Positions 37,071-46,415 of a DNA stretch of 64,000 nucleotides are shown here, in pieces. A program made the translations under genes and the position numbers. The notes under the pieces are model-generated. The model did no database searches. It saw only the letters and a list, made by a program, of their open reading frames with translations, and was not told the DNA's origin. Location: the NCBI RefSeq assembly GCF_007678455.1, contig NZ_VEEP01000005.1, positions 108,380-172,379 of the forward strand, in the 5' to 3' direction. The DNA is from Cytobacillus oceanisediminis 2691. Its GTDB lineage: Bacteria > Bacillota > Bacilli > Bacillales > Cytobacillaceae. Position 1 is the first letter of the stretch; each line of letters opens with the position of its first letter.

Positions 37071-37571
37071 ATGGCATCTGTTACATTTAAGGGGAATCCA
37101 GTTACATTATTAGGAAATGAAGTAAAGGTAGGAGACCAGGCACCTGATTTCAAAGTGCTTGCAAACGACCTTTCTGAAGTCACTCTCCAGGATTCAAAAG
37201 GACAAGTACGACTAATCAGTGTGGTACCATCACTTGATACAGGTGTTTGCGACGCACAGACTCGCCGTTTCAACGAGGAAGCTGCGAACCTTGATAACGT
37301 CAAGATTCTTACCGTAAGCGTTGACCTACCATTTGCACAAAAGCGCTGGTGCGGAGCCGCAGGAATCGAGAACGTCCAGACTCTATCAGACCACCGCGAA
37401 CTTTCTTTCGGTGAAGCATATGGAGTAGCGATCAAGGAACTTCGCCTGCTGGCTCGCGCAGTATTCGTTGTTGACTCAAACGACAAAGTAACTTACACAG
37501 AATATGTTAGCGAAGCAACAGACCACCCGAACTACGAAGCCGCAGTAGAAGCTGCAAAACAAGCAAACTAA
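37071..37571 (+). CDS. tpx: Thiol peroxidase (atypical 2-Cys peroxiredoxin)
   Basis: A 166-residue peroxiredoxin that reduces alkyl hydroperoxides. The peroxidatic Cys60 is in [17 protein letters not shown] and the resolving Cys94 in [13 protein letters not shown]. The start is ATG at 37071 with AAGGAGG about 12 bases upstream. It is monocistronic between a terminator and a repeat array. Confidence 0.96.
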   Translation: MASVTFKGNPVTLLGNEVKVGDQAPDFKVLANDLSEVTLQDSKGQVRLISVVPSLDTGVCDAQTRRFNEEAANLDNVKILTVSVDLPFAQKRWCGAAGIENVQTLSDHRELSFGEAYGVAIKELRLLARAVFVVDSNDKVTYTEYVSEATDHPNYEAAVEAAKQAN

Positions 37572-37589
37572 AACAATCAGTCATCATGG

Positions 37590-37626
37590 AACAAGCCGCA
37601 GAATAAAACTGCGGCTTGTTTTGTTA
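37590..37626 (+). terminator. Terminator after tpx
   Basis: AACAAGCCGCAG, loop AATAAAA, CTGCGGCTTGTT, then TTGTTATT. Confidence 0.92.
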
Positions 37627-37635
37627 TTATTATGA

Positions 37636-37830
37636 TTAGATAGACGGAATGCTGGAATCGAGAAAAAGGTCCGATAACAGGTCTTTAATGGACAAACGGA
37701 AGGCTGAAAAGGTGAAAAATGTCCGATAGAAGGTGCCTAACGGACAAACAGAAGGCTGGGAACGAGAAAAGTGTCCGATAGAAGGTCTCTAACGGACAAA
37801 CAGAAGACTGGGAACGTGTAGAATTTCAAA
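37636..37830 (+). repeat. Array 4: 52-bp period with TGTCCG/CGGACA half-sites
   Basis: GTCCGATA starts at 37669, 37721 and 37773, and GGACAAAC at 37690, 37742 and 37794, both 52 bp apart. A further partial unit at the left is aligned by ACGGAATGCTG at 37644 (52 bp before ACGGAAGGCTG at 37696). The unit is TGTCCG, 15 bp, CGGACA, 25 bp. The right end decays after 37825. It lies between tpx and ytxK, two rightward genes, and shares spacing but not sequence with arrays 1-3. Confidence 0.9.
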
Positions 37831-37980
37831 AGAAAGTCATTTAGGGATATAGAGAAGACGAATCATAAATCCCACATGACAAATGCTATATGGCTTGAGA
37901 CATTCCAGCCATATACCTTGTACAGAACAAGAAACATGGCTAAAATAGATAAATATCTATTCAAATCGGGAGGAAGTAAA

Positions 37981-38970
37981 TTGAGTATGACTCCGGTCGA
38001 ACAATTATTTACCGCATTCAATACTACAGCGGACATTTTAAAAGAAGAACTTTCATGTACATATTTAGAGGCGCTGGCTGAAACAGGGGAAAATATTTTC
38101 CAGGGCACGGTGCTTCAGGACGAATTAGATGAAGTCACAAAGAAGAGGCTTGAAAAAGCATACAAAGATATCATTCTTGATTCTTTTAGCAAAGAGGAAA
38201 TCCGCAAAGGCTTCCAGTTGGCGACCCTGAAGGGCATGAAGGAGCATATTCAGCCTAATCACCAGATGACGCCAGATTCTGTCGGCATGTTCATCGGATA
38301 TCTCGTCAGTAAATTTGTTGACAAGAAATCATTCAGGCTGCTTGATCCGGCTGTCGGCACGGGGAATCTGCTGGCCACGGTTTTGAACCAGCAGACCAAT
38401 AAAGAAATCGAATCTGTAGGTGTTGAGATTGATGATCTCCTCATCCGCCTCGCATTCGTCAATGCCAATCTGCAGAAGCATCCGGTTGAATTTTTTAACC
38501 AGGACAGTCTTGAACCATTGTTTGTCGATCCGGCGGATGTGGTCATTTGCGACCTTCCGGTTGGCTATTATCCAAATGACCTAAGGGCTGCGGATTATGA
38601 GGTCAAAGCAGCAGAAGGACATACGTATTCGCACCATTTGTTCATTGAGCAAAGCACAAGGCACCTAAAAGATGGCGGGTACTTGTTCTTCATGATCCCG
38701 AATGGACTTTTTGAAAGCGAGCAAGCTCCAATGCTGCATGAATTCATTAAGGATCATCTGATTGTTCAGGGTGTTTTACAGCTTCCAGCTTCTTTGTTCA
38801 AAACCAAGCAGGCTGCTAAGAGCATCCTGATTCTTCAGAAAAAGGGTGACGAAGTGAAGCCTCCAAAACAGGCTCTCCTTGCCGAGCTGCCGAAATTCTC
38901 AGATGGACCAGCAGTCAATCGGGTTCTGGATAAAATTGACCAATGGTATAAAGAGAATAAAAGGCAGTAA
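37981..38970 (+). CDS. ytxK: YtxK, class I SAM-dependent methyltransferase (N6-adenine-type fold)
   Basis: A 329-residue protein of the type I restriction/N6-adenine methyltransferase fold. The SAM motif is LLDPAVGTGNLL (motif I). The catalytic motif IV, usually (D/N)PP(Y/F), reads DLPVGYY, so activity on adenine is uncertain. The start is TTG at 37981 behind GGGAGGAAG; this gives 329 residues, the B. subtilis length as I recall. An in-frame ATG at 37876 lies outside any ribosome site. The neighbour ackA follows, as in B. subtilis. Confidence 0.87.
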   Translation: MSMTPVEQLFTAFNTTADILKEELSCTYLEALAETGENIFQGTVLQDELDEVTKKRLEKAYKDIILDSFSKEEIRKGFQLATLKGMKEHIQPNHQMTPDSVGMFIGYLVSKFVDKKSFRLLDPAVGTGNLLATVLNQQTNKEIESVGVEIDDLLIRLAFVNANLQKHPVEFFNQDSLEPLFVDPADVVICDLPVGYYPNDLRAADYEVKAAEGHTYSHHLFIEQSTRHLKDGGYLFFMIPNGLFESEQAPMLHEFIKDHLIVQGVLQLPASLFKTKQAAKSILILQKKGDEVKPPKQALLAELPKFSDGPAVNRVLDKIDQWYKENKRQ

Positions 38971-38974
38971 AATA

Positions 38975-39010
38975 ACGAAAAGGACCGGTTATTGCCGGTT
39001 CTTTTGTCGT
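38975..39010 (+). terminator. Terminator after ytxK
   Basis: AAAAGGACCGG, TTATTG, CCGGTTCTTTT in a long stem that also pairs ACG with CGT. Confidence 0.85.
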
Positions 39011-39229
39011 TCAAAAGGGTAAATACACCATGATAATATTTTTTTCTAATCCTTAGAAGTATCAGAATAAAAACTCATTTTGCGTTTAAGCAAGCTTTTC
39101 TTGAAATGTGAAAAAGACAGTGTTTAAATGGGGTATTGAGAGATATATTCACGGCCTGTGGCACACAATAAAGGTGTACTATTTCATTGGATTTTTAATC
39201 AGGTTGTTATATAAAAGGAGCGGTACAAA

Positions 39230-40417
39230 ATGGCAAAAATCATTGCAATCAATGCCGGCAGTTCTTCACTTAAGTTCCAACTGTTCGAAATGCCGAGCGA
39301 AGAGGTTATCACAAAAGGAATCGTCGAGAGGATCGGTCTGAAGGACTCAATTTTCACAATCAGTGTGAATGGAGAAAAAAACAAAGAAGTTACCGATATT
39401 CCGAATCATGAGGTTGCGGTAAAAATCCTTCTTGATAAACTGACTACACTGGGAATTATCAAGTCATTGGATGAAATCGAAGGAATCGGACATCGTGTCG
39501 TTCACGGCGGCGAGGAATTCAGTGATTCTATCTTGATCACAGAAGAGGTTTTACAGAAAATTGATCAGCTTTCCGAGCTGGCACCGCTGCACAACCCAGC
39601 AAACTTGACTGGTATCCGTGCATTCCAGCAGGTACTGCCGAATGTTCCGGCGATTGCTGTGTTTGATACGGCTTTCCACCAGACGATGCCTGAAAACTCA
39701 TTCCTTTACAGCCTTCCTTACGATTACTATAAAAAGTACGGTATCCGTAAATACGGCTTCCATGGAACTTCGCACAAGTATGTTTCCCAGCGTGCTGCAG
39801 AAATGCTTGGCCGTCCTGTGGAGCACCTTCGCCTGATTTCCTGCCACCTTGGAAATGGAGCTAGTATTGCGGCAATCGAAGGCGGGAAATCTATCGATAC
39901 ATCCATGGGATTCACACCTTTAGCAGGTGTGACGATGGGAACTCGTTCAGGAAATATTGACCCTGCATTGATTCCATACATCATGGAAAAAACAGATAAG
40001 AGTGCGGATGAAGTATTGAATGTCCTGAATAAAGAGAGCGGTATGCTAGGTGTATCCGGATTCTCAAGTGACCTTCGCGACATCGAAGACGAAGCCGAAA
40101 AAGGAAATGACCGTGCAGAGCTTGCGTTGAAGGTGTTTGCTGACAGAATCCATAAATACATTGGATCATACGCAGCCCGCATGTGCGGTGTTGACGCCAT
40201 CATCTTTACAGCTGGTATCGGTGAAAACAGTTCAGCAATCCGTGCCCGCGTATTGCAGGGACTGGAATTCATGGGTATCTACTGGGACCCAGCTTTGAAT
40301 AAAGTTCGCGGGGAAGAAGCATTCATCAGCTATCCTCACTCACCAGTGAAAGTAATGGTCATTCCGACAGATGAAGAAGTCATGATTGCACGTGATGTTG
40401 TGCGTTTGGCGAAATAA
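39230..40417 (+). CDS. ackA: Acetate kinase
   Basis: A 395-residue ASKHA-fold kinase that converts acetyl phosphate plus ADP to acetate plus ATP in overflow metabolism. It begins [20 protein letters not shown]; other signatures are [22 protein letters not shown] and FTAGIGENS. The start is ATG at 39230 behind AAAAGGAGCGG. CcpA activates ackA in B. subtilis, but a clear cre was not found by eye in this upstream region. Confidence 0.97.
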   Translation: MAKIIAINAGSSSLKFQLFEMPSEEVITKGIVERIGLKDSIFTISVNGEKNKEVTDIPNHEVAVKILLDKLTTLGIIKSLDEIEGIGHRVVHGGEEFSDSILITEEVLQKIDQLSELAPLHNPANLTGIRAFQQVLPNVPAIAVFDTAFHQTMPENSFLYSLPYDYYKKYGIRKYGFHGTSHKYVSQRAAEMLGRPVEHLRLISCHLGNGASIAAIEGGKSIDTSMGFTPLAGVTMGTRSGNIDPALIPYIMEKTDKSADEVLNVLNKESGMLGVSGFSSDLRDIEDEAEKGNDRAELALKVFADRIHKYIGSYAARMCGVDAIIFTAGIGENSSAIRARVLQGLEFMGIYWDPALNKVRGEEAFISYPHSPVKVMVIPTDEEVMIARDVVRLAK

Positions 40418-40427
40418 ATTGATTTCA

Positions 40428-40455
40428 GGCAGGAGCTGAGTGCTCCTGCCTTTTA
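40428..40455 (+). terminator. Terminator after ackA
   Basis: GGCAGGAGC, TGAGT, GCTCCTGCC, then TTTTA. Confidence 0.88.
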
Positions 40456-40515
40456 ATGTTGAATCCGAATTTATGCTATACTGGAAGAAAATTCACACTA
40501 GCTGGAGGGTTTTCG

Positions 40516-41352
40516 ATGCCTTTGACTCAACGGGAACAAAAGGTGCTGGATGAATTGAATGCTTGGGAAAACAAGCTGTATGACTATGAACCGAATGACT
40601 TTGAACTGGCATATGACCGATATCTTGAACGTTCTTTTACATCATTGCCAGTCGAGGTCCAGGAGCGCTTTTTTACGTTGTTCGACAGCTGGCTTTTCCA
40701 CCTTCATTCTTTGATCCAGGGTTCGCAATTGCAAATGGATGCCAAGGAACGGATTCTTTCTGCTGGACGGGTATTCGATCCGGACTTAGATACGATCAAA
40801 GACCTGAGAGAACTGCCTATTGAGCAGCTGGAATTCATCGCCAAGCAGCAAATTGCCCGCCATAGACTCTATTCCTTTGTACAGGGAGGAATGTCAGGAA
40901 GCGGCGGAAACCTTGTGCTGGGGGTCGATATGCCGGCGATGGCGGTCATCAATCTGCGAATTGTTCAGCTTGTTGCGATGACATACGGTTTCGAGGTGAA
41001 TACACCGTTTGAGATGATGGTCGCGCTGAAGGTCTTCCATACTGCCACAATGCCTTCGAGGATGCAAAGTGCCGGCTGGGAAGAATTGAAAAATGACCTT
41101 GACCAGGCAGAAGACTTCTATTTTTACGAAGGAAATGACGATCTTACAGACGTAACATGGCTTGAACAGCCAATTAAGCAAGTCTTCAAGGGTATGGCAA
41201 TCTTGATGTTCCGCAAAAAGCATGTCCAGGGGATGCCGATCATCTCGATGGCAATCGGCGCAGGGGCAAACTATCAATTGACAAGGAGAGTCACCGATTT
41301 TGCCCATAGATTTTACCAAATGAGATATTTCAAAGAAAAAGGGGCATTGTAG
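40516..41352 (+). CDS. EcsC-family protein
   Basis: A 278-residue protein with the EcsC domain over most of its length: YDYEPNDFELAYDRYLERSF, LPIEQLEFIAKQQIARHRLY, and a central hydrophobic MSGSGGNLVLGVDMPAMAVINLRIVQLVAMTYG. The biochemical role of EcsC proteins is not known. The start is ATG at 40516 behind TGGAGGG; an upstream opening from 40456 lacks a ribosome site. It is 3 bp from moaB, so the two are probably co-transcribed. Confidence 0.85.
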   Translation: MPLTQREQKVLDELNAWENKLYDYEPNDFELAYDRYLERSFTSLPVEVQERFFTLFDSWLFHLHSLIQGSQLQMDAKERILSAGRVFDPDLDTIKDLRELPIEQLEFIAKQQIARHRLYSFVQGGMSGSGGNLVLGVDMPAMAVINLRIVQLVAMTYGFEVNTPFEMMVALKVFHTATMPSRMQSAGWEELKNDLDQAEDFYFYEGNDDLTDVTWLEQPIKQVFKGMAILMFRKKHVQGMPIISMAIGAGANYQLTRRVTDFAHRFYQMRYFKEKGAL

Positions 41353-41355
41353 GAA

Positions 41356-41868
41356 ATGAGCATACAAGAGCATAAGCAGGCTGCACCAAGCCAAGTGCGC
41401 TGCAAAGTCATAACAGTAAGCGATACAAGGACACCCGAAACCGACAAAAGCGGAAAGTTGATGATGGAGTACCTTGAATCAGCAGGCCACAAAATCGTCG
41501 ACTATGTGATTGTCAAAGATGAAGCAGAACCAATCAGGTCCGAAGTCCTGAAAGGCTCCGCCAACCCAGAAGTGGATGTCATCCTGACAAACGGCGGTAC
41601 TGGAATCGCCAAACGTGACGTCACGATCGAAACGGTCCAGAGCCTCTTTGAAAAAGAAATCCCGGGATTCGGTGAGATCTTTCGGATGTTAAGCTATCAG
41701 GAGGATATTGGCTCAGCTGCATTGCTGTCAAGGGCCGCAGCAGGAGTCGTGAACGATCGGGCGGTCTTTTCAACACCAGGCTCAACAGGAGCAGTCCGCC
41801 TGGCCATGGAAAAACTGATTATCCCAGAGATTGGGCATGTTGTAAGAGAATTGAAGAAGGATTTATAA
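41356..41868 (+). CDS. moaB: MoaB, molybdenum cofactor biosynthesis protein B
   Basis: A 170-residue MoaB/Mog-fold protein that adenylates molybdopterin. Typical motifs are VITVSDTRTPETDKSG, ILTNGGTGIAKRDVTIE and FSTPGSTGAVRLAMEKLI. The start is ATG at 41356 with AGGA close upstream. No other molybdopterin genes are in the window. It is followed by a terminator and the second 52-bp array. Confidence 0.93.
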   Translation: MSIQEHKQAAPSQVRCKVITVSDTRTPETDKSGKLMMEYLESAGHKIVDYVIVKDEAEPIRSEVLKGSANPEVDVILTNGGTGIAKRDVTIETVQSLFEKEIPGFGEIFRMLSYQEDIGSAALLSRAAAGVVNDRAVFSTPGSTGAVRLAMEKLIIPEIGHVVRELKKDL

Positions 41869-41878
41869 TTACTAAGTG

Positions 41879-41911
41879 GATGGAATCTTAACGGATTTCA
41901 TCTTTTTTTGT
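41879..41911 (+). terminator. Terminator after moaB
   Basis: GATGGAATC, TTAACG, GATTTCATC, then TTTTTTTG. Confidence 0.85.
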
Positions 41912-42019
41912 GGTGAAAAGGGATTTGGTAAAAATTGTAGAATTAAGTATAGAAGTTTCCAGAGAAAAGGAAGTTGAAGTGTTGATAAAAGGAGACTCTA
42001 AAGCCGACTGAGGTAGTCA

Positions 42020-42545
42020 ATCATTTGATAGGTTAGAGAGAAAAACGGGGAAGCTGTAAAAAGAGCCTGGATTCTGACAGGTTTGGACCATTTGGTGTTA
42101 TAACTGTCAAAATAAGTTCGGGATTATGACAGGTTTGAAGCAATAAGGGGAGAAGTTGTCAAAAAAAGTCCTGTATTCAGACAGGGTTGAAGCATTCAGA
42201 GGAAAAGCTGTCAAAAAAAGCCCTGGATTCAGACAGGTTTGAAGCATTCAGAGTAAAAGCTGTCAAAAAAAGCCCTGAATTCAGACAGGTTTGAAGCATT
42301 CAGAGTAAAAGCTGTCAAAAAAAGCCCTGGGTTCAGACAGTTTTGAAGCATTCAGAGGAAAAGCTGTCAAAATAACCGCTGAATTTAGACAGGTTTGAAG
42401 CATTCGGAGGAAAAGCTGTCAAAAAAAGCCCTGAATTCAGACAGGTTTGAAGCATTCAGAGTAAAAGCTGTCAAATAAAGCCCTGAATTCAGACAGGTTT
42501 GAAGCATTCGGAGGAAAGGCTGTCAAAAAAACACTGGAATAGGTT
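42020..42545 (+). repeat. Array 2: about 10 tandem units, exact 52-bp period
   Basis: GACAGG-type anchors begin at 42076, 42128, 42180, 42232, 42284, 42336, 42388, 42440 and 42492, all 52 bp apart. CTGTCAA follows 28 bp after each. Degenerate units flank both sides (GATAGG near 42027 and a truncated copy near 42541). The unit reads GACAGGTTTGAAGCATTC, AGAGGAAAAGCTGTCAAA, then AAAAGCCCTGAATTCA. It fills the 650-bp gap between the moaB terminator and the broken GNAT gene, ending about 25 bp before that start codon. Confidence 0.95.
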
Positions 42546-42570
42546 GAAGGGAACAAGGGGGATGCTGGGA

Positions 42571-43083
42571 ATGTTTAAGTTAAGAGAAATAAATACAGAT
42601 GAAGAGTTATTAAACCAAGTAGCGGACTTATATCAACAAGTATGGGCTCAAGAGGACCTTTCAATCAAGGAACGAGTTACGAGGCATGCAGGCTATGCTG
42701 ACTACAGAGGGTTTGTGGCAATTTCCAATCAGGGGGAAATTGCTGGATATGCATATGGCTATTCTTCTCTACCGGGTCAGTATTATCATGGATTACTCTC
42801 AGAAGCGTTAAATCCAGAAGAGGAACAAACCTGGCTGACAGATTGTTTTGAATTCGTTGAATTGGGTGTGCTTCCGGCATTCAGGAATCAAGGACTGGCA
42901 AAAGAGCTGGTAAATCACTTACTGGATTGAGCAGGTCATAAGACAGCGGTATTAACAACACAACTTGATAACGACTCTGCTAGGGGTTTATATGAAACAT
43001 TGGGATGGCGCGTCATTAAACAGCCGTTTTACCCAAATGAAAATGGACAGCCTTATGTCATAATGGGAAAGCAATTGAGATGA
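42571..43083 (+). pseudogene. GNAT acetyltransferase interrupted by an in-frame TGA
   Basis: Begins MFKLREINTDEELLNQVADLYQQVW at ATG 42571 behind AGGGGG. The acetyl-CoA loop FVELGVLPAFRNQGLAKELVNHLLD runs straight into TGA at 42928-42930. The same frame then continues AGHKTAVLTTQLDNDSARGL and on to FYPNENGQPYVIMGKQLR, ending at TGA 43081-43083; this is a normal GNAT C-terminus. A single base change (for example from GGA) explains it. The gene is probably inactive, though a truncated product of about 119 residues could be made. Confidence 0.85.
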
Positions 43084-43237
43084 AACTAATCATTGCCTTA
43101 TTCATTGCCGTAATAGGAAATATTTTGATTGGTTCCTCTGTCAATGAACTCGGCCTGATGGGAAATGGCTGATTAAGGGTACGACTGTTCTTATTAGCGC
43201 GATCAATATAGGCAAAAAGCAGAGACACCAAAAATAG
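43079..43237 (+). pseudogene. Small membrane protein gene with a frameshift
   Basis: ATG at 43079 opens MKLIIALFIAVIGNILIGSS, then VNELGLMG before a stop (TGA at 43170 region). In the next frame the sequence carries on KWLIKGTTVLISAINIGKKQ and RHQK up to TAG at 43235-43237, which completes a plausible 50-residue hydrophobic protein. Loss of one A within GGAAATGG near 43163 accounts for the break. It overlaps the end of the broken GNAT gene, so both were probably one operon and both have decayed. The function of the intact family is unknown to me. Confidence 0.65.
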
Positions 43238-43263
43238 CCTGAGGCTCACTCAGGCTATTTTTT
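43233..43263 (+). terminator. Terminator after the two decayed genes
   Basis: AATAGCCTGAG, GCTCA, CTCAGGCTATT, then TTTT. Confidence 0.9.
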
Positions 43264-43278
43264 ATGGAATTAAATGTG

Positions 43279-43596
43279 TTATCCGTGCATCTTCTCTGAA
43301 GTAATATCCTGATGTGTTCGGTACCAGAGCCACAGGTCGTTGATGATGGATGCGAGCTCTGCAATTTCGCTGTTCAATTGACATGAAATGACAAAGTCAC
43401 TTTCATTGGAAAGCTGTGCTTGCTTATGGTTGATTGTTTGTTCAAGCTCGGCAATCCGATCAGGAATGCCTCCGCGTATTTTTTCCCAGTGAAGCAGGAT
43501 GGCGTGCTGTGTATCAAGGTCATATTCTTCCCAGTTCTTTTTAAAATCAGGCAGGGGTATGCCCAGTCGGCTGTTAAAAAGAAAATATTGATCCAT
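43279..43596 (-). CDS. Hypothetical protein, 105 residues, helical
   Basis: Not recognised. It starts MDQYFLFNSRLGIPLPDF and has a coiled-coil-like middle (RIAELEQTINHKQAQLSNES) and a Trp-rich NDLWLWYRTHQD near the end. There is no signal peptide or membrane segment. The start is ATG at 43596 with GGGGGC upstream; a longer frame from 43623 lacks a ribosome site. It is divergent from argG and convergent with the decayed genes. Confidence 0.65.
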   Translation of the reverse strand: MDQYFLFNSRLGIPLPDFKKNWEEYDLDTQHAILLHWEKIRGGIPDRIAELEQTINHKQAQLSNESDFVISCQLNSEIAELASIINDLWLWYRTHQDITSEKMHG

Positions 43597-43735
43597 TCGT
43601 GAAGCCCCCATTCCGGTAAACATGCTTACATTCTACTATACTTTTATTTCCTCTTCTACATTAGCCAATCAGAAGTTTTTTGGAAAATTAAAATTTAGCC
43701 TTGAAAAGTTCGATAAAACCTGTTAATTTTATAAA

Positions 43736-43771
43736 CATGAATAAAAATTTATATACATGTATAAATATCCG
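43736..43771 (+). promoter_or_regulatory. Two tandem ARG boxes before argG
   Basis: CATGAATAAAAATTTATA at 43736-43753 and CATGTATAAATATCCG at 43756-43771 match the ArgR/AhrC box (CATGAATAAAAAT...). They lie 24-60 bp before the argG start, so arginine repression is expected. Confidence 0.8.
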
Positions 43772-43794
43772 AACTAGAAAAGGAGATCAACAAA

Positions 43795-45000
43795 ATGACT
43801 GAAAACAAAGTGGTGCTTGCCTACTCTGGCGGGCTTGATACATCTGTTGCGATTAAATGGCTAAAGGATCAAGGATACGCGGTAGTAGCGTGCTGCCTTG
43901 ATGTCGGTGAAGGTAAGGACCTTGATTTTATTAAAGAAAAAGCTTTGAAAGTAGGGGCAGTTCAATCATACGTTTTGGATGTCAAAGAAGAGTTTGCCAC
44001 CGAATATGCACTTTTCGCCCTCCAGGCACATGCGTTATACGAAGGGAAGTATCCGCTTGTTTCGGCACTTTCTCGCCCGCTTATTTCTAAGAAACTAGTA
44101 GAAATTGCAGAAATGGAAGGCGCTGTTGCTGTAGCCCATGGCTGCACGGGCAAAGGGAATGACCAGGTTCGATTTGAAGTATCCATCAAAGCATTGAATC
44201 CTGAACTTAAGGTGATTGCTCCAGTACGTGAATGGAAATGGTCACGTGAAGAAGAAATTGCTTATGCGGCCAACAATGGCATACCGATTCCCATCAATCT
44301 GGACAGCCCATTCTCTATCGACCAGAATTTATGGGGTCGAAGCAATGAGTGTGGAATCCTGGAAGATCCATGGCAGGCACCTCCAGTCGAGGCATATGAA
44401 TTGACTGCCGAGCTGGAAGATACACCTGATACCCCTGATGTCATCGAGATTGAGTTTGTTGAAGGAGTGCCGACTGCCATTGACGGCAAAGCATATTCTC
44501 TTTCAGAATTGATCCTTGAATTGAATTCCGTTGCAGGCAAGCATGGTGTTGGAAGGATTGACCATGTGGAAAACCGCCTTGTTGGCATCAAGTCGCGCGA
44601 GGTGTATGAAGCACCTGCTGCGATGACTCTGATCAAGGCACATAAAGAATTGGAAGATATCACACTTGTAAAAGAAGTGGCCCATTTCAAACCGGTAATT
44701 GAGAAAAAAATGACAGAATTGATTTATGAAGGGTTATGGTTCTCCCCGCTTCAGGAAGCGCTGGCTGCATTCCTGAAGTCAACCCAGAAGCATGTCACTG
44801 GCACAGTACGCGTCAAGTTATTCAAAGGCCACGCCATCGTCGAGGGCAGAAAATCACCTTATTCTCTATACAATGAGAAATTGGCGACATATACTGCAGA
44901 TGACGAGTTTGACCACAATGCTGCGGTTGGTTTCATCAACCTTTGGGGACTGCCAACAGTTGTCCACAGCATGGTCCAGGGCAAGAAGGTGACAGTGTGA
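43795..45000 (+). CDS. argG: Argininosuccinate synthase
   Basis: A 401-residue ATP-dependent ligase joining citrulline and aspartate, the penultimate step of arginine synthesis. The PP-loop is AYSGGLDTS (9-17). Other signatures are [14 protein letters not shown] and the region [11 protein letters not shown]. The start is ATG at 43795 behind AAGGAGAT. Its stop overlaps the argH start by 4 bases. Confidence 0.97.
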   Translation: MTENKVVLAYSGGLDTSVAIKWLKDQGYAVVACCLDVGEGKDLDFIKEKALKVGAVQSYVLDVKEEFATEYALFALQAHALYEGKYPLVSALSRPLISKKLVEIAEMEGAVAVAHGCTGKGNDQVRFEVSIKALNPELKVIAPVREWKWSREEEIAYAANNGIPIPINLDSPFSIDQNLWGRSNECGILEDPWQAPPVEAYELTAELEDTPDTPDVIEIEFVEGVPTAIDGKAYSLSELILELNSVAGKHGVGRIDHVENRLVGIKSREVYEAPAAMTLIKAHKELEDITLVKEVAHFKPVIEKKMTELIYEGLWFSPLQEALAAFLKSTQKHVTGTVRVKLFKGHAIVEGRKSPYSLYNEKLATYTADDEFDHNAAVGFINLWGLPTVVHSMVQGKKVTV

Positions 45001-46373
45001 AAAAATTATGGGGCGGCAGATTCACCGGATCTGCAGAAGAATGGGTAGATGAGTTCGGTGCATCGATCGGCTTTGACCAGGAATTGGCGAAGCAGGACAT
45101 CGAGGGAAGCGTCGCCCATGCTACAATGCTTGCTGCCTGTGGAATCATCACAGAAGCGGAGGCGGACGAAATCATTCAAGGATTGAAAAAACTTGCGCAG
45201 CAAGCTGAGCAAGGTGAACTGGATTATTCAGCTAAACTGGAAGATATTCATTTAAATCTGGAGCATCACCTGACAGAATTGATTGGTCCGACTGGCGGGA
45301 AACTCCATACAGCAAGAAGCAGGAATGACCAGGTTGCAACTGATATGCATTTGTACCTGAAAGAGCAGGTGTCGGAAATCATTGCACTGATCACTGATTT
45401 CCAAAAAACACTCGTCGATCAGGCTGAGCAAAATATCGAGACACTGATGCCAGGGTACACCCATTTGCAAAGAGCACAGCCTATCTCGTTTGCACATCAT
45501 CTCATGGCTTATTTTTGGATGCTGGATAGAGACAAACAGCGTTTTATCGATAGCCTGAAAAGGATCAATCTTTCGCCTCTTGGTGCCGGGGCACTCGCTG
45601 GGACTACTTTTCCGATTGACCGCCATATGACAGCTGAAATGCTGGGGTTTGCCGGTATTTATGAAAATAGCCTTGATGCGGTTAGTGATCGTGATTTCAT
45701 TCTTGAGTTCCTGTCGGACAGTTCGATCTTGATGATGCACCTTTCAAGATTATGTGAGGAAATCATTCTCTGGACCAGCCAGGAATTCCAGTTCATCGAG
45801 CTATCCGATGCTTTTACTACTGGAAGCAGCATCATGCCGCAGAAGAAAAATCCTGATATGGCCGAATTGATCCGGGGAAAAACTGGCCGTGTGTATGGCA
45901 GCCTGATGGGTCTGCTGACCGTATTGAAAGGTTTGCCTTTAGCCTATAACAAGGATATGCAGGAAGATAAAGAGGGAATGTTTGATACAGTCAAGACAGT
46001 CAGAGGCTCCCTGAAGATTTTTGCTGGGATGATCAGTACGATGAAGGTTAAGAAAGAGAAGATGGAAGGCTCTGTAAAAAATGACTTCTCCAATGCAACG
46101 GAATTGGCTGATTATCTAGCGGCTAAAGGAGTTCCTTTCAGGGAGGCCCATGAAATCGTCGGCAAGCTTGTGCTGACTTGCATACAAAAAGGCTGTTACC
46201 TTGCGGATCTCCCGTTAGAGACATATAAAGATATGAACCCTTTATTCGAGGAAGATATCTATCATGCATTGAATCCGTATAATGCGGTAGAACGAAGGAA
46301 GAGTGCTGGAGGCACCGGTTTTTCACAGGTCGAGGTTCAAATCGGAAAAGCAAAAGCGTCCATTAAAATGTAA
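44997..46373 (+). CDS. argH: Argininosuccinate lyase
   Basis: A 458-residue fumarase-superfamily lyase that releases arginine and fumarate. It begins [20 protein letters not shown]. The superfamily signature [12 protein letters not shown] is near residue 280, and [12 protein letters not shown] near 105. The start is GTG at 44997, overlapping the argG stop (GTGA), so translation is coupled. It is the last gene of the argGH operon. Confidence 0.97.
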   Translation: MKKLWGGRFTGSAEEWVDEFGASIGFDQELAKQDIEGSVAHATMLAACGIITEAEADEIIQGLKKLAQQAEQGELDYSAKLEDIHLNLEHHLTELIGPTGGKLHTARSRNDQVATDMHLYLKEQVSEIIALITDFQKTLVDQAEQNIETLMPGYTHLQRAQPISFAHHLMAYFWMLDRDKQRFIDSLKRINLSPLGAGALAGTTFPIDRHMTAEMLGFAGIYENSLDAVSDRDFILEFLSDSSILMMHLSRLCEEIILWTSQEFQFIELSDAFTTGSSIMPQKKNPDMAELIRGKTGRVYGSLMGLLTVLKGLPLAYNKDMQEDKEGMFDTVKTVRGSLKIFAGMISTMKVKKEKMEGSVKNDFSNATELADYLAAKGVPFREAHEIVGKLVLTCIQKGCYLADLPLETYKDMNPLFEEDIYHALNPYNAVERRKSAGGTGFSQVEVQIGKAKASIKM

Positions 46374-46374
46374 G

Positions 46375-46403
46375 AAGCACGCAGCTTTTGCTGCGTGCTT
46401 TAT
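46375..46403. terminator. Terminator between argH and the UspA gene
   Basis: AAGCACGCAGC, TTTT, GCTGCGTGCTT, then TATT; usable from both sides. Confidence 0.9.
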
Positions 46404-46415
46404 TCATGATGGTAA

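Noticed and set aside
37876-37980. Longer ytxK start at ATG 37876
   Set aside because: The added 35 residues lack a ribosome site, whereas TTG 37981 has GGGAGG at good distance and gives the family length.
39010-39229. cre operator upstream of ackA
   Set aside because: Expected from B. subtilis, but no sequence fits the consensus well enough by eye.
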